Of a stretch of DNA of 64,000 nucleotides, positions 9,094 to 18,073 are shown one piece after another (position 1 is the stretch's first letter; each line of letters opens with the position of its first letter). This DNA comes from JANWKA01 sp035533815 (GTDB lineage: Bacteria; Bacteroidota; Bacteroidia; Chitinophagales; Chitinophagaceae), in contig DATLTB010000113.1 of the NCBI GenBank assembly GCA_035533815.1, forward strand, positions 22,626 to 86,625, read 5' to 3'. The notes under the pieces were generated by a model. The model saw only the letters and a program-made list of their open reading frames with translations. It did not search any database and was not told the origin of the DNA. The position numbers were made by a program, and so were the translations under genes.

Positions 9094-9111
9094 AATGGCT
9101 GTAAAGCCATT
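9094..9111 (+). terminator. Weak hairpin between convergent MFS and tpiA genes
   Basis: AATGGCT-GTAA-AGCCATT forms a 7-bp stem with a 4-nt loop. An alternative pairing with the upstream GCCATT (9086-9091) is possible. It sits between two convergent genes and could act in both directions, but it lacks a proper T-run. Confidence 0.3.
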
Positions 9112-9199
9112 GGATCCGAGTGAGCCTTCCAACCAGTGTTCCATCACCAGGTCTCCAGCTGAATAATGGAAATACCCGTCCATTCAGTCAAGGTCGAAT

Positions 9200-9958
9200 T
9201 TAAAAGCTTTGCAGGATCTGTAAAAAATCATCCGCCACCAGGGATGACCCACCGATTAGTCCCCCGTCCACATCCGGGCAGCCGAATAATTCCCTGGCAT
9301 TGCCCGGCTTGCAGCTCCCCCCATAAATAATGGAAAGTTCCTCCCCCAGCGAGGCATTAAATCTTTTGCGGATCAGGTTTCGGATAAAGGCATGCATATC
9401 CTGCGCCTGACCGGCCGAGGCGGTCAGACCCGTACCGATCGCCCAGATGGGCTCATAAGCTATCACCATCCGGGCAGCTTGTTCAGGGGAAAACAAAAAA
9501 ACCGTTTCTTCCAGTTGTTTGGTCACATATTCATTCTGTGTGCCGGCATCCCGGATCAACCGTGTTTCCCCACAGCAGAAAATGGGTCTTAAGCCTGACT
9601 CGAGCGCCTGCCTGAGTTTTTGAACGAGTATGGCACTCGTTTCCCCAAAATATTCCCTTCTTTCCGAATGACCCAGGATCACATATTCCACTCCGATCGA
9701 TTGCAGCATGAAGGCCGATACTTCTCCGGTAAAAGCGCCGGATTTTCCCGTGTGGCAGTTCTGTGCGGCAGTGAAAAACTGGGAGTGGCTGCTAACCAGG
9801 GATTGCACATTCTGGAGGTATGGAAACGGGGCAGCAAAAATCGCCAGATGATTGGTCTGCATCGGGATATCCGCCCGGAGAATATCATGAACCAGCGAAT
9901 TGGCCTGCTGGAAACTGAGGTTCATCTTCCAGTTGCCGGCAACTATCATTTTTCTCAT
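9200..9958 (-). CDS. tpiA: Triosephosphate isomerase
   Basis: This glycolytic enzyme interconverts dihydroxyacetone phosphate and glyceraldehyde 3-phosphate in the cytoplasm. The product is 252 residues, the standard size, when started at ATG 9958 (MRKMIVAGNWKMN). An upstream in-frame start would add 16 residues without homology. The catalytic Lys is in GNWKMN, the catalytic His in ILGHSERREYF, and the catalytic Glu in the loop AYEPIWAIGTG. The phosphate-binding GGS motif appears as YGGSCKPGN and the C-terminal GGLIGGSSL. The gene is downstream of the GlmU-like gene on the same strand but separated by about 115 bases, so separate transcription is possible. Confidence 0.97.
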   Translation of the reverse strand: MRKMIVAGNWKMNLSFQQANSLVHDILRADIPMQTNHLAIFAAPFPYLQNVQSLVSSHSQFFTAAQNCHTGKSGAFTGEVSAFMLQSIGVEYVILGHSERREYFGETSAILVQKLRQALESGLRPIFCCGETRLIRDAGTQNEYVTKQLEETVFLFSPEQAARMVIAYEPIWAIGTGLTASAGQAQDMHAFIRNLIRKRFNASLGEELSIIYGGSCKPGNARELFGCPDVDGGLIGGSSLVADDFLQILQSF

Positions 9959-10072
9959 CAAATTCCGGTTCTTGAACCCTTGAACGACACCAGGGAGGAG
10001 AACCACTTCCTTTTTTAGCGTTTAGGTTGGTGATCAGTCCCTTGAGGACTGCCAGTACAGATTAAAATCAAT

Positions 10073-11227
10073 TCAGCCTGTTTGTGAAAACAGATATTTA
10101 AGGATGTCTTCTTCCGGACCTGTCATTTCCTGCTGTTTCATTTTCATCCAGGACCTGGCATCCCCGATAGCTTTCTCCAGATCATACTTCATCCACCTGG
10201 CTGCACCCCCCCAGGAAAAGGAAGGAATAAATTTAGGTGGAAAATCCCCGCCGAATATATTACAGGATATCCCGGTTACGGTGCCCGTATTAAACATCGT
10301 ACTGATACCGCTGCGGGAATAGTCCCCCATCATCAGCCCGCATTTAGTTCCCGCGGACCTATAGGTCTTCCGGTACGCATCCCAGACCTTGACATTGCCT
10401 ACATTATTTTTCAGGTTGGAGCAATTGGTGTTCGCCCCCAGATTGCACCATTCCCCGATCACGGCATCTCCGAGATACCCTTCATGGGCTTTATTGGAAT
10501 AACCGAAGACCACCGCATTCTTGATCTCTCCGCCCATCCGGCAAAAAGGCCCCAGGGAAGTAGCCCCATAGATTGTAGCCCCCATCTTTACCACAGACCC
10601 TTCACCCATGGAGAACGGACCCCGGATCATGGCTCCTTCCATTACCTCAGCTCCCTTTCCAAGGTAAATTGGCCCCCTGGTGGCATTCAAATAACAATGT
10701 TCCGCGATAGCCCCGTTTTCCAGGAAAATATGTTCGGTGGCCAACAGTCGGTTAGACCCAGCAATTTCCGCAGATTGCCTTCCCCGGGTCAGCATCTGGA
10801 AATCCTGCCTGAGCAAATCTCCATTGAAATGAAAAATATGATAGGGGTGTTCGAGTATCCGCAGTTCACCGGTGTATTCGATCAAGTCCAGTTCTTCGGA
10901 AAGGGGCATCCTTTGGCTGCGCCAGGCGAACACCATCCCTTTCAGGGAAAGTCCCTGACCAGGTTTTAATGCCATCACGGATATTGCAAGCCCGGGACTG
11001 GAAATGATATGGGAATAAATGAACCAGTTGTCGTCCATAAGACGGCAGGGGTATTTTTCCTGGAGATAGTCAGCTGTCCCGTAAGATACGGTTCCCCCAA
11101 GGTAATGCGCCCATTTTGCGGCCAGGGTAGTAATGCCTACCTGGATTTCCCCAATCGGACGGGTCAGTGAAAAAGGAAATAATCTTTCCCTGGCAACCGG
11201 GTCATCCTGTAGTATGATATTTCGCAT
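10073..11227 (-). CDS. GlmU-like sugar-phosphate nucleotidyltransferase/acetyltransferase
   Basis: A 384-residue protein starting at ATG 11227 (MRNIILQDD; a GTG-free upstream ATG two codons earlier is less likely). It resembles the Bacteroidota proteins annotated as the alternative GlmU (UDP-GlcNAc diphosphorylase/glucosamine-1-P N-acetyltransferase). The N-terminal part has LFPFSLTRPIGEIQVGI, the usual family start. From about residue 155 a left-handed beta-helix of hexapeptide repeats is clear (AIAEHCYLNATRGPIYLGKG, IRGPFSMGEGSVVKMGATIYG, GEWCNLGANTNCSN). The usual GxGTRMxS nucleotidyltransferase loop of classical GlmU is not visible, so catalytic assignment rests on family knowledge. It probably feeds peptidoglycan or LPS precursor synthesis. 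A TATTTTTG box lies only 3 bases upstream of the start. Confidence 0.8.
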   Translation of the reverse strand: MRNIILQDDPVARERLFPFSLTRPIGEIQVGITTLAAKWAHYLGGTVSYGTADYLQEKYPCRLMDDNWFIYSHIISSPGLAISVMALKPGQGLSLKGMVFAWRSQRMPLSEELDLIEYTGELRILEHPYHIFHFNGDLLRQDFQMLTRGRQSAEIAGSNRLLATEHIFLENGAIAEHCYLNATRGPIYLGKGAEVMEGAMIRGPFSMGEGSVVKMGATIYGATSLGPFCRMGGEIKNAVVFGYSNKAHEGYLGDAVIGEWCNLGANTNCSNLKNNVGNVKVWDAYRKTYRSAGTKCGLMMGDYSRSGISTMFNTGTVTGISCNIFGGDFPPKFIPSFSWGGAARWMKYDLEKAIGDARSWMKMKQQEMTGPEEDILKYLFSQTG

Positions 11228-11292
11228 GACCAAAAATAAGAATAGCCCGGCTATTTCAGCCCCGGGCCATCCAGATTAACCTGAAAACCAAG

Positions 11293-11544
11293 TTATTTTT
11301 TCTTTTCGTAACGTTTGCGGAATTTATCAATTCGGCCAGCCGTATCCACCAGCATGTTCTTTCCAGTATAAAATGGATGGGAGGTATTGGAAATTTCCAG
11401 TTTGATGAGCGGATATTCTTTCCCATCTTCCCAGCTGATATTTTCCCGGGAAGGGGCAGAAGACCGGCTTAAAAAGGCATGTCCGTTGGACATATCCTTG
11501 AAAATCACGAACCTGTAGTTTTCCGGGTGAATGCCCTGTTTCAT
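11293..11544 (-). CDS. rpmE2: 50S ribosomal protein L31 type B
   Basis: An 83-residue ribosomal protein of the large subunit, of the zinc-free type B (YkgM-like). The start MKQGIHPENYRFVIFKD at ATG 11544 is diagnostic, as are YPLIKLEISNTSHPFYTGK and the basic C-terminus GRIDKFRKRYEKKK. The CxxC zinc ligands of type A L31 are absent. In proteobacteria type B L31 replaces type A in zinc starvation, but many Bacteroidota have only type B, so zinc regulation should not be assumed. It has its own well-formed promoter at 11566-11597. Confidence 0.96.
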   Translation of the reverse strand: MKQGIHPENYRFVIFKDMSNGHAFLSRSSAPSRENISWEDGKEYPLIKLEISNTSHPFYTGKNMLVDTAGRIDKFRKRYEKKK

Positions 11545-11565
11545 GGGTAACTTAATTTTGAGGGG

Positions 11566-11597
11566 CAAATATAGGTGATTTCGGGTTACCGGCCAAG
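11566..11597 (-). promoter_or_regulatory. Promoter of rpmE2 (Bacteroidota primary-sigma type)
   Basis: On the minus strand CTTG (11594-11597) is followed 20 bases later by TATATTTG (11566-11573). This fits the TTTG-N19/20-TAnnTTTG consensus of Bacteroidota housekeeping promoters except for one base in the -33 box. The -7 box ends 21 bases before the ATG, which predicts a leader of roughly 15 nt. Confidence 0.65.
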
Positions 11598-11611
11598 GGT
11601 TAGGACTGCCT

Positions 11612-12103
11612 TCAGCTTTTCATATTCAGGAATTGCAGGGGAATCCCAAAATCACCTGACCTGCAATGGCGGATGACTGCCTGAAGATCATCAATTTTCT
11701 TAGCGTTGACCCGGATGATATCATCCATGATCTGCCCCTGCACCTTTAACCCGCTTTCCTTGATTGCTTTGAGGATCCGTTTGGCATCCTCCTGTTTCAG
11801 GCCATTGCGTATGGGGACTTCTTTTTTCACATGTTTCCCGCTCTGATAAGCTTCCCGGCTGAAGTCAAAAGCCAGGGGGTCCAAGCCCTGCTTGACTGAG
11901 CGGCTGACCAGCGCATCGGTCATCTGCCTCATCTTCATATCACTGTCAGATTCGAGAATCAGGCTCATTTCTTTCTTATTCAGTTCAATCTGCACATGGC
12001 TGTCCTTGAAATCAAACCGGTTGATGATTTCCTTTTTTACGGTATTTATGGTATTGTCCAGCACCTGGGGATCTACCTTACTGACAATATCAAATGAGGG
12101 CAT
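11612..12103 (-). CDS. YajQ-family nucleotide-binding protein
   Basis: A 163-residue cytoplasmic protein of the YajQ (UPF0234) family. The start MPSFDIVSKVDPQVLDNTINTVKKEI is the family signature. The rest shows the duplicated ferredoxin-like fold expected, with KMRQMTDALVSRSVKQGLD and the C-terminal QAVIRHCRSGDFGIPLQFLN segment. Length is typical. Some members bind cyclic di-GMP and act as transcription co-regulators, and older work found RNA or nucleotide binding; which applies here is not known. Confidence 0.94.
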   Translation of the reverse strand: MPSFDIVSKVDPQVLDNTINTVKKEIINRFDFKDSHVQIELNKKEMSLILESDSDMKMRQMTDALVSRSVKQGLDPLAFDFSREAYQSGKHVKKEVPIRNGLKQEDAKRILKAIKESGLKVQGQIMDDIIRVNAKKIDDLQAVIRHCRSGDFGIPLQFLNMKS

Positions 12104-12160
12104 GACCGAATGGGTTATTGGAAGCGAAGTTAAAAAAAACAGGGCACCTGGGCAACCTGT

Positions 12161-12889
12161 TTATTCGCTGGAAATCTTTCCCATGCCTGATATCACCTGG
12201 CTGATCTTTGGATTGCCCCGATAACGGATATTTCCCATTCCGGAAATAACCACCTTCATCTGGTCGCTGACATTCACCTCTGCATTTCCCATCCCGGAAA
12301 TCTGAATGTCACAGGTCTTGCTCAGGAGTCCTAATGCATTTACCTCAGCACGCCCTGAAATAGCATAGGCGGATTTTGGGGATGCCCCTTCCAGTTTGAT
12401 ATCCGCTGATCCGGAAACAACCGTTTGGATATCATTACCGATTAGATTCAGGTTCAGCTTCGATCTGCCGCTGACGGTGATATTCAGGTCCGACACTTTA
12501 AGCTGGCTTTTGCTTTCGAATGATCCGGTTCCGCTGGAACTCAGCTTCTTCAGATCAGGTAGGGTGATATAAATTTTGACCGGATCAGCAGAATGAATGA
12601 GTACATTATTCCGCGTATGAAGATCCAGGTTTTTTCCATCCCGGGTGGTCAGGATATCTGACAGGAGGTTCTCATCCGCTTTCACCTTTACGGAAGCCGG
12701 GCTACCCTGGCTGATAAAGACCTGGAAATTCCCGGAACTCTGGATACCTGTGAATGAACCCGAAATATTCCGGCTTTCCGTTTTAATTTTGCCATCCCCG
12801 CTGATGCGGGTAACCTGGGCATTTGCAGGCTGATAAAGGCCGGTGATCATCAGGACAAGCCCGGCAAAGGTCATCAAGATAGATTTCAT
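12161..12889 (-). CDS. Head GIN domain (DUF2807) secreted protein
   Basis: A 242-residue protein with an N-terminal signal peptide (MKSILMTFAGLVLMITGLYQPANAQ). The remainder is a repetitive beta-solenoid-like region of the DUF2807 'head GIN' type, seen as ESRNISGSFTGIQSSGNFQV near residues 38-57, SGTGSFES, and the C-terminal repeats ISGMGNAEVN, ISGMGNIRYRG and ISGMGKISSE. These proteins are exported to the periplasm or surface in Bacteroidota; their biochemical role is unknown. It lies 163 bases behind the sigma/anti-sigma operon in the same direction and may be part of that regulon. Confidence 0.85.
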   Translation of the reverse strand: MKSILMTFAGLVLMITGLYQPANAQVTRISGDGKIKTESRNISGSFTGIQSSGNFQVFISQGSPASVKVKADENLLSDILTTRDGKNLDLHTRNNVLIHSADPVKIYITLPDLKKLSSSGTGSFESKSQLKVSDLNITVSGRSKLNLNLIGNDIQTVVSGSADIKLEGASPKSAYAISGRAEVNALGLLSKTCDIQISGMGNAEVNVSDQMKVVISGMGNIRYRGNPKISQVISGMGKISSE

Positions 12890-13052
12890 AGAATAAAATT
12901 TAAATTTAAAGTTTTCTTATCCTGTTTTTGTATTCCCCCAATTTGCATGGCTGGTACCCCGCCATCAGCTTTGTTCTTGGGTACCGCCATGATCCGCATC
13001 TAAAATCTGATCAGTCCCCGGGTCCCCAGCCTGAGGCCAAAGACCTTCCTGA

Positions 13053-14153
13053 TCAAGGGGACTTCAGGACCAGGTCTGCATAAGTCCCATGAAAACTGAT
13101 CAGGGGAGAAAGTTCATTCGCCCCATCACCCAAGCCACTGAAACTTTTTTTTGCGCCTTGGGTATTGCTGATCACATTTTTAAAAGGAATATTCCCCGTC
13201 TTTAAATTTCCATAGGACAAATTTGCCTCCAGCTGGAATGCGGTTCCGGGAGAAATGCCCAGGTACACTCCTCCATAGGTACTTGTCACACTGATCTTCC
13301 GGAAATCCTTGCCCAGGGTCCCCACCTTAAAATCCCCATAGTCCATATGCAAGTCTGCACTACCGTCCAATTTCCCAATCCGGTAATGGGTATAGTCGGA
13401 TTCCCCGCTGAGATCGGTGAGCTGATCAATCTGCACCTCATCATAATCGGAATGCAGGGAAAAAGTGCCTACCTTTTGCAACCGGTAATTACTATAATCG
13501 GATCTCGTACTGATAGACCCGGTCTCTTCATTATCCAGGGTGGAATATTTTGCGGACAGATTAATACTGACCGCATGACTGATCGTTCCCTTGGAATAGT
13601 CCATTCTCACCGTCAATGGTTCGCTGATGCCGTCCAGGTCAAATCGACAATAGTTCATCGCCAGATTAAAGGGGCAACTGATGGTATCCGCAGTCACATC
13701 CCCATAATTATTCTCCACATCCAGCATGCGAAGAGAAGCTGGCACATACACTTCATAATCAATGTTCACATAACTACCCGTTTTATCCGGGGCACCGCTG
13801 AACAATAGATGCCAGAGGGATGATAAACCTGCTGAAGGCTTGTTGTAGCTGGTGGAAATACTGACATCCCCCTGGTCAGCGGCCTGACTGGCATCAATAT
13901 TGACCAAATCCGCAATCTGTTCCGCTTCATGAAGATCCTGGCCATAGCCACTGACAATAATGGTAGCCTGTACTTCATTTTTATTCCAGGTATGCAGGGC
14001 AATCCTGCCGTATTTATTGCCCAGGTGTAGCAGATCTTTATCCTTTAGCTGGTAATCCTTGTGTATTGTTTTGCGGTACACCACCTTATTGGGATGAGCG
14101 GCTACCAGGAAGGGCAACATGACCGAGAATAAGGCAACGGGTATTTTTTTCAT
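13053..14153 (-). CDS. Exported beta-helix protein (DUF4097-like adhesin)
   Basis: A 366-residue exported protein with a clear signal peptide (MKKIPVALFSVMLPFLVAAHP). Residues about 120-330 consist of repeating turns that each contain a D/N-Y-G/S element (NNYGDVTAD, MDYSKGTIS, RSDYSNYRLQ, HSDYDEVQID, ESDYTHYRIG, MDYGDFKVG, STYGGVYLG). This is the pattern of DUF4097/beta-helical surface proteins. It begins 2 bases after the anti-sigma-like gene and so is the third gene of the ECF operon. It is likely a target or stress output of that operon; its ligand is unknown. Confidence 0.75.
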   Translation of the reverse strand: MKKIPVALFSVMLPFLVAAHPNKVVYRKTIHKDYQLKDKDLLHLGNKYGRIALHTWNKNEVQATIIVSGYGQDLHEAEQIADLVNIDASQAADQGDVSISTSYNKPSAGLSSLWHLLFSGAPDKTGSYVNIDYEVYVPASLRMLDVENNYGDVTADTISCPFNLAMNYCRFDLDGISEPLTVRMDYSKGTISHAVSINLSAKYSTLDNEETGSISTRSDYSNYRLQKVGTFSLHSDYDEVQIDQLTDLSGESDYTHYRIGKLDGSADLHMDYGDFKVGTLGKDFRKISVTSTYGGVYLGISPGTAFQLEANLSYGNLKTGNIPFKNVISNTQGAKKSFSGLGDGANELSPLISFHGTYADLVLKSP

Positions 14154-14155
14154 GG

Positions 14156-14686
14156 TTATCCTTTATTTGTTCCTTGAATGGATTTGCGGACGGTGTGGTT
14201 GATCCGGTCCAGTATTTCCAGCCTGGTCTGGTAATACTGGTGAACAGCTGCCTGTACCTGCTCATCCCCGGGATTTTCCTGAAAAGCCCTTTCGAGCCGG
14301 ATATAAGCGGGATCCCGGAGTTCGGACTGAACCAGGTCTTCCGCACTAAAAGTCGATTTATGTCCTGTCTGCGACCGGATCAACGCGATTTTCCGGGTGA
14401 TCTGCCTATTATAATAATGCTGCATAGCTGACCAGGGTGCCGGTAGTACAGATCCGGCGCTTTCCCTGATCCGGACCAGCCGGATACCTCCGGTCATGCC
14501 CAGGATCAGCAGGATCAGGGCTGCCAATTTCCATTTGTAGCCCCGCAGCCCGGTAATGAGGCGAAATGGGGGTTTTTTACCCAACACCCGATCGACCCTG
14601 AACCAAACCTGCTTCCCGGGAACCTGGTCATCAAAAACCTCCCGGTTCTCCCGGATAAACTGTTCCAACTGGACTCCTGTTTTCAT
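14156..14686 (-). CDS. Probable membrane anti-sigma factor
   Basis: A 176-residue single-pass protein. The N-terminal cytoplasmic stretch LEQFIRENREVFDDQVPGKQ has the usual look of Bacteroidota anti-sigma proteins. A transmembrane helix is present at about 51-70 (KWKLAALILLILGMTGGIRL). The periplasmic part is helical and charged. The start overlaps the sigma gene stop by 4 bases (ATGA), so the pair is translationally coupled. This context is the main reason for the call: ECF sigma factors are commonly followed by their membrane-anchored inhibitor. No zinc-binding HxxxCxxC motif is present, so it is not a ZAS-type anti-sigma. Confidence 0.7.
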   Translation of the reverse strand: MKTGVQLEQFIRENREVFDDQVPGKQVWFRVDRVLGKKPPFRLITGLRGYKWKLAALILLILGMTGGIRLVRIRESAGSVLPAPWSAMQHYYNRQITRKIALIRSQTGHKSTFSAEDLVQSELRDPAYIRLERAFQENPGDEQVQAAVHQYYQTRLEILDRINHTVRKSIQGTNKG

Positions 14687-15270
14687 GATGGGCTGGTTAA
14701 ATCCATTTCCTTGATCTGCAGCAGCTGCATTATTTTCTTCCTAGCCCGGTGGTACTGGGTTTTGGCCGCAGATTCCGAGATGCCAAGCAGGTCCGCTATT
14801 TCCCGGTGAGTATGCTGTTCCAACAGGTACAAATTAAATACGATCCGGTATTGATCTGGAAGCTGTTGGATGGTTTCCTTAATCCTATCTACAGCCAGGG
14901 TAAACTCCCCTTCGTCCATAACTTCCTCTTCTGGGAATTCGGAGGATTCATCCATGGCAATCCAGCTGATCTTTTTTTTCTTCCATTGATTCAGACATTG
15001 ATTGATGACAATCCGCTTTATCCAGGCACCCACACTGGATTCTCCCCGAAAACCACTGATATGGGTAAAAACCTGTATAAATGACTCCTGAAGGACATCC
15101 TCTGCATCCATCTGGCTCCCGAGCATTCGCAGGCTTATATTATACATGGCCTTCGCATACTGATCATACAGCTGCCGGAAGGCAAGCCTGTCTCCATTCC
15201 TGCAGCGCTCCACCAAAATATCCCTGACCTGCGAATCATTCACCATAGTACCATGCTGAAATAAAGACAA
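14683..15270 (-). CDS. RNA polymerase sigma factor, ECF (sigma-70 family)
   Basis: A 195-residue ECF sigma factor with only regions 2 and 4. Region 2 spans RNGDRLAFRQLYDQYAKAMYNISLRM through EDVLQESFIQVF and the DNA-binding GAWIKRIVINQCLNQWKK. Region 4 is LPDQYRIVFNLYLLEQHTHREIADLLGIS followed by AAKTQYHRARKKIMQLL. Between them is an acidic linker (DESSEFPEEEVMDEGEF). Two starts are possible (15270 and 15246); the first is reported. It heads an operon with the anti-sigma-like and beta-helix proteins, so it probably responds to an envelope signal. Confidence 0.93.
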   Translation of the reverse strand: MSLFQHGTMVNDSQVRDILVERCRNGDRLAFRQLYDQYAKAMYNISLRMLGSQMDAEDVLQESFIQVFTHISGFRGESSVGAWIKRIVINQCLNQWKKKKISWIAMDESSEFPEEEVMDEGEFTLAVDRIKETIQQLPDQYRIVFNLYLLEQHTHREIADLLGISESAAKTQYHRARKKIMQLLQIKEMDLTSPS

Positions 15271-15466
15271 GGAATTCTCAAAAAGTTACCGCTTAAATGG
15301 ACTTAAAGGTAAATAAAAGCCTTCCGGGCGATCAGGTACCATCCAGGATGACCCGGGTCAATTGGTTTACTTTGGGAAAAACGGAGTTCGGTTTTTTCCT
15401 ATCCATAGGATATATTCCATCCAATGCTATCCGGGAGTTTAAAATGACGGCCAATACCAGAAAAGT

Positions 15467-17920
15467 TTATTTTTTGATCCGGTTTTCCTCCTCCTGAATA
15501 CCGGTATGCATGGTCGCAGGGGCCTTGGGGTTTTTCTTTCCGAAATGCCAGGTTAGGGTCAGGTTAGCCCTGGTGAAGCTCCACCTTTCCGATAAGTATA
15601 GGTTCATCACCCCATAATTTGCACTGAGCCGGTTATACCAGGAATTAAAAATATCATTCACATTGAGCTTCAGATCGGCCTTGTGATGCCATAAAGATTT
15701 TTCCAGTCCCGCATCCATTTCATACTGAGATTTTATCCGGAATACCCCATAGGCAAGCGGGGATTGGTACCTCATAGATAGTTCTGCTTTCCAATTACCC
15801 GGCAGCTTAATACTGTTATCCGCATTGGCATCCAGGGAGGCTTGCGCATTGTTGAGGTTCCCCCCCAGGAAGTCCCGGGCAATGAACTGCATGTAAAAAG
15901 CATCCAGGCTGAGATTGACCGTCCACCATTTGCTGAGGTCCAGCGGTGCGCTGAATGACAGGTCCCACACATTGCGGGCTGTCAGATTAACCCGGATCGC
16001 CTTGGTTATTTTGCCCGTAGAATCCACAGGCTGGGTGGTCTGTACCATGGGATCCCGGGTATGGCTATAAGACAGGGAGGTGGAATAGATTCCTTTGAAA
16101 ATATGGGTAATTGAAAAATTATTGGTGTATTGCGGATTAAGGAACGGGTTGCCCTGCTGATAGGTGTATTGATCCAGGAAAAAAAGGAAGGGATTGAGGT
16201 CCTGGTAATCAGGCCGGTCAATCCGCCTGCTGTAGGAAAAGGTAAGCTGATTGGATGAGGATAACTTCCGGGAAACAAATGCCGTCGGAAACAGGTCCAG
16301 GTAGCTCCGGTTGACCACCTGCCCCGTCGTGAGTGAATTACCCATGGAACGGGTCTGTTCGGCCCTCAGGCCCAGCTGAATGCTCATCCGGGAAAAATCC
16401 CGGTGTACATTGATATAAGCTGCATTGATATTTTCGTTGTACACAAAGTGATTGGTCAGCGAATTATCCTTCAGCCAGGTTCCCAAAGCCAGTGAATCAA
16501 ATAACAGGTTGTTGTCCGTGGATACCCAGCTGGTTTTCCAGCCTGCTTCGAATTTTCCTTTGCCAAAAATGGGCTGGGAATAGTCCATCCGGGCAGATCG
16601 GATGATGATTGTGGATGGCGCATTGCTTCGCAGGTAAACGGGTTGTTCCGAGGGATTTCCTGCCTGGTCATAATAATAATTGTTGATCTGCTGAACCTGA
16701 AGACTGCCAAAATCTGAATAATCCAGGTCTATTTCCAATTCCCTGCCGCTGGTGTCAAATGCCCGTTTATAGCTGGCATCATAGGTGATGCTGTTATAGC
16801 GGTTCCTGTATAAGCTGGAGACATACAGGCTGGAATCTGTCAACCCCTGACTATCCTGGATATCTGTACCGTTTCCCACACTGGTATGCACCAGGTTATT
16901 GAAGCCGGTGACCATAAAACCGAAGCTATTCCGTTTATCCAGACTGATATCCATACCCAGCTTCCAATCCTGATCCAGTTCCCGGTTAATGATGAGCGAA
17001 TGCTGCTGAAATATGGATGCTGTTTTTCCGGCATTGACCCAGCGGGTCAGGTTCAGCCAATCGGGTCTGTCGGACCAGCTGGCATTATAATTACCATAGA
17101 TATTGAACTTCCCCGCCATTTCATTCAGATTGATCCCCGAATTATACCCGGGAAAACCTCCGAAGGCAATACCCGTGGAAGTCCCGGCCATCACGCTTCC
17201 ATTGAATCCCGCCTCTGAATTCTTTTTCAACTGGATATTGATAATGCCGGCACTGCCAGCCGCATCGTATTTAGCGGGAGGATTGGTCATTAGGACAATC
17301 TGGTTTATTGACCCGGACGGCATGTTGTTCAGCATACTGGCCAGATCGGCAGCGGAAAGATAACTGAGCTTGCCGTCAATCATGACCTGGACTCCCTGTT
17401 TACCCTGCAGGGATATATTTCCATCCTTATCCACATATACTCCCGGAACCTTTCGCAATACATCCATTGCCGTTTCCCCGGAGCTGACAATACTGTTGGC
17501 TACATGGATAATGGTCCTGTCCAGCCGGTGCTCAATAAATGGTTTTGTGGCCGTTATATTCACCCCTTGGAGCAATTTTCCTTTGATTGGCAAAACGAGG
17601 GCCGGAAGAACCCTGTTTGTTGCTACAGGGTTCACCCGGAAAACCCGGCTGTACACACGCTGGTATCCGATGGCTGTAACGGAAATCAGGTAAGCGCCGG
17701 CGGGAATCTCCTGAAAATGGTAGATTCCGGCAGAATCCGTGATATCTCCGGACACAAAAGAGGAATCCCCTGACTTTAGGAGATTGACAGTGGCATAGGG
17801 AACAGGACTCCCCCCAGGATCTGTCACTTTGCCGGTGATTTTGTGAGATATTCCTCCATTTGCTAAAATGGACTGACCGAAAAAAACAGCTGATGCCATA
17901 AAAGTATGCCATACACTCAT
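15467..17920 (-). CDS. Outer membrane beta-barrel receptor (OMP_b-brl_3 family)
   Basis: An 817-residue TonB-receptor-like outer membrane protein. After a signal peptide it has a carboxypeptidase-regulatory-like domain (about 28-105, HKITGKVTDPGGSPVPYATVNL). The plug includes VMIDGKLSYLSAADLA and NPPAKYDAAGSAGIINI. The long barrel contains the family signature SRRIDRPDYQDLNPFLFFLD. The C-terminus is extended by about 20 polar residues after the last strand (LTLTWHFGKKNPK). Such proteins are abundant in Bacteroidota and mostly uncharacterised; some are receptors for siderophores or peptides. It is the downstream member of a tandem pair with the 18074-20539 gene. Confidence 0.88.
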   Translation of the reverse strand: MSVWHTFMASAVFFGQSILANGGISHKITGKVTDPGGSPVPYATVNLLKSGDSSFVSGDITDSAGIYHFQEIPAGAYLISVTAIGYQRVYSRVFRVNPVATNRVLPALVLPIKGKLLQGVNITATKPFIEHRLDRTIIHVANSIVSSGETAMDVLRKVPGVYVDKDGNISLQGKQGVQVMIDGKLSYLSAADLASMLNNMPSGSINQIVLMTNPPAKYDAAGSAGIINIQLKKNSEAGFNGSVMAGTSTGIAFGGFPGYNSGINLNEMAGKFNIYGNYNASWSDRPDWLNLTRWVNAGKTASIFQQHSLIINRELDQDWKLGMDISLDKRNSFGFMVTGFNNLVHTSVGNGTDIQDSQGLTDSSLYVSSLYRNRYNSITYDASYKRAFDTSGRELEIDLDYSDFGSLQVQQINNYYYDQAGNPSEQPVYLRSNAPSTIIIRSARMDYSQPIFGKGKFEAGWKTSWVSTDNNLLFDSLALGTWLKDNSLTNHFVYNENINAAYINVHRDFSRMSIQLGLRAEQTRSMGNSLTTGQVVNRSYLDLFPTAFVSRKLSSSNQLTFSYSRRIDRPDYQDLNPFLFFLDQYTYQQGNPFLNPQYTNNFSITHIFKGIYSTSLSYSHTRDPMVQTTQPVDSTGKITKAIRVNLTARNVWDLSFSAPLDLSKWWTVNLSLDAFYMQFIARDFLGGNLNNAQASLDANADNSIKLPGNWKAELSMRYQSPLAYGVFRIKSQYEMDAGLEKSLWHHKADLKLNVNDIFNSWYNRLSANYGVMNLYLSERWSFTRANLTLTWHFGKKNPKAPATMHTGIQEEENRIKK

Positions 17921-18073
17921 GAGGAAGGATTATTAAAGATTAATCTATTGACGATAAATAGCCTCATTATGTTACATGGTTCTTAAGGCTCCAGCAGGGC
18001 CAGATGTCGGCACAAAAAGAGTACCTCCCAAACCGGATCCCCTCGACCAGCTGGCAGGTACAGCAGGTACAGA

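Noticed and set aside
12890..13052. Direct repeat GTACC-GCCAT in the DUF2807 upstream region
   Set aside because: Only two short copies near 12955 and 13001; too short to separate from chance.
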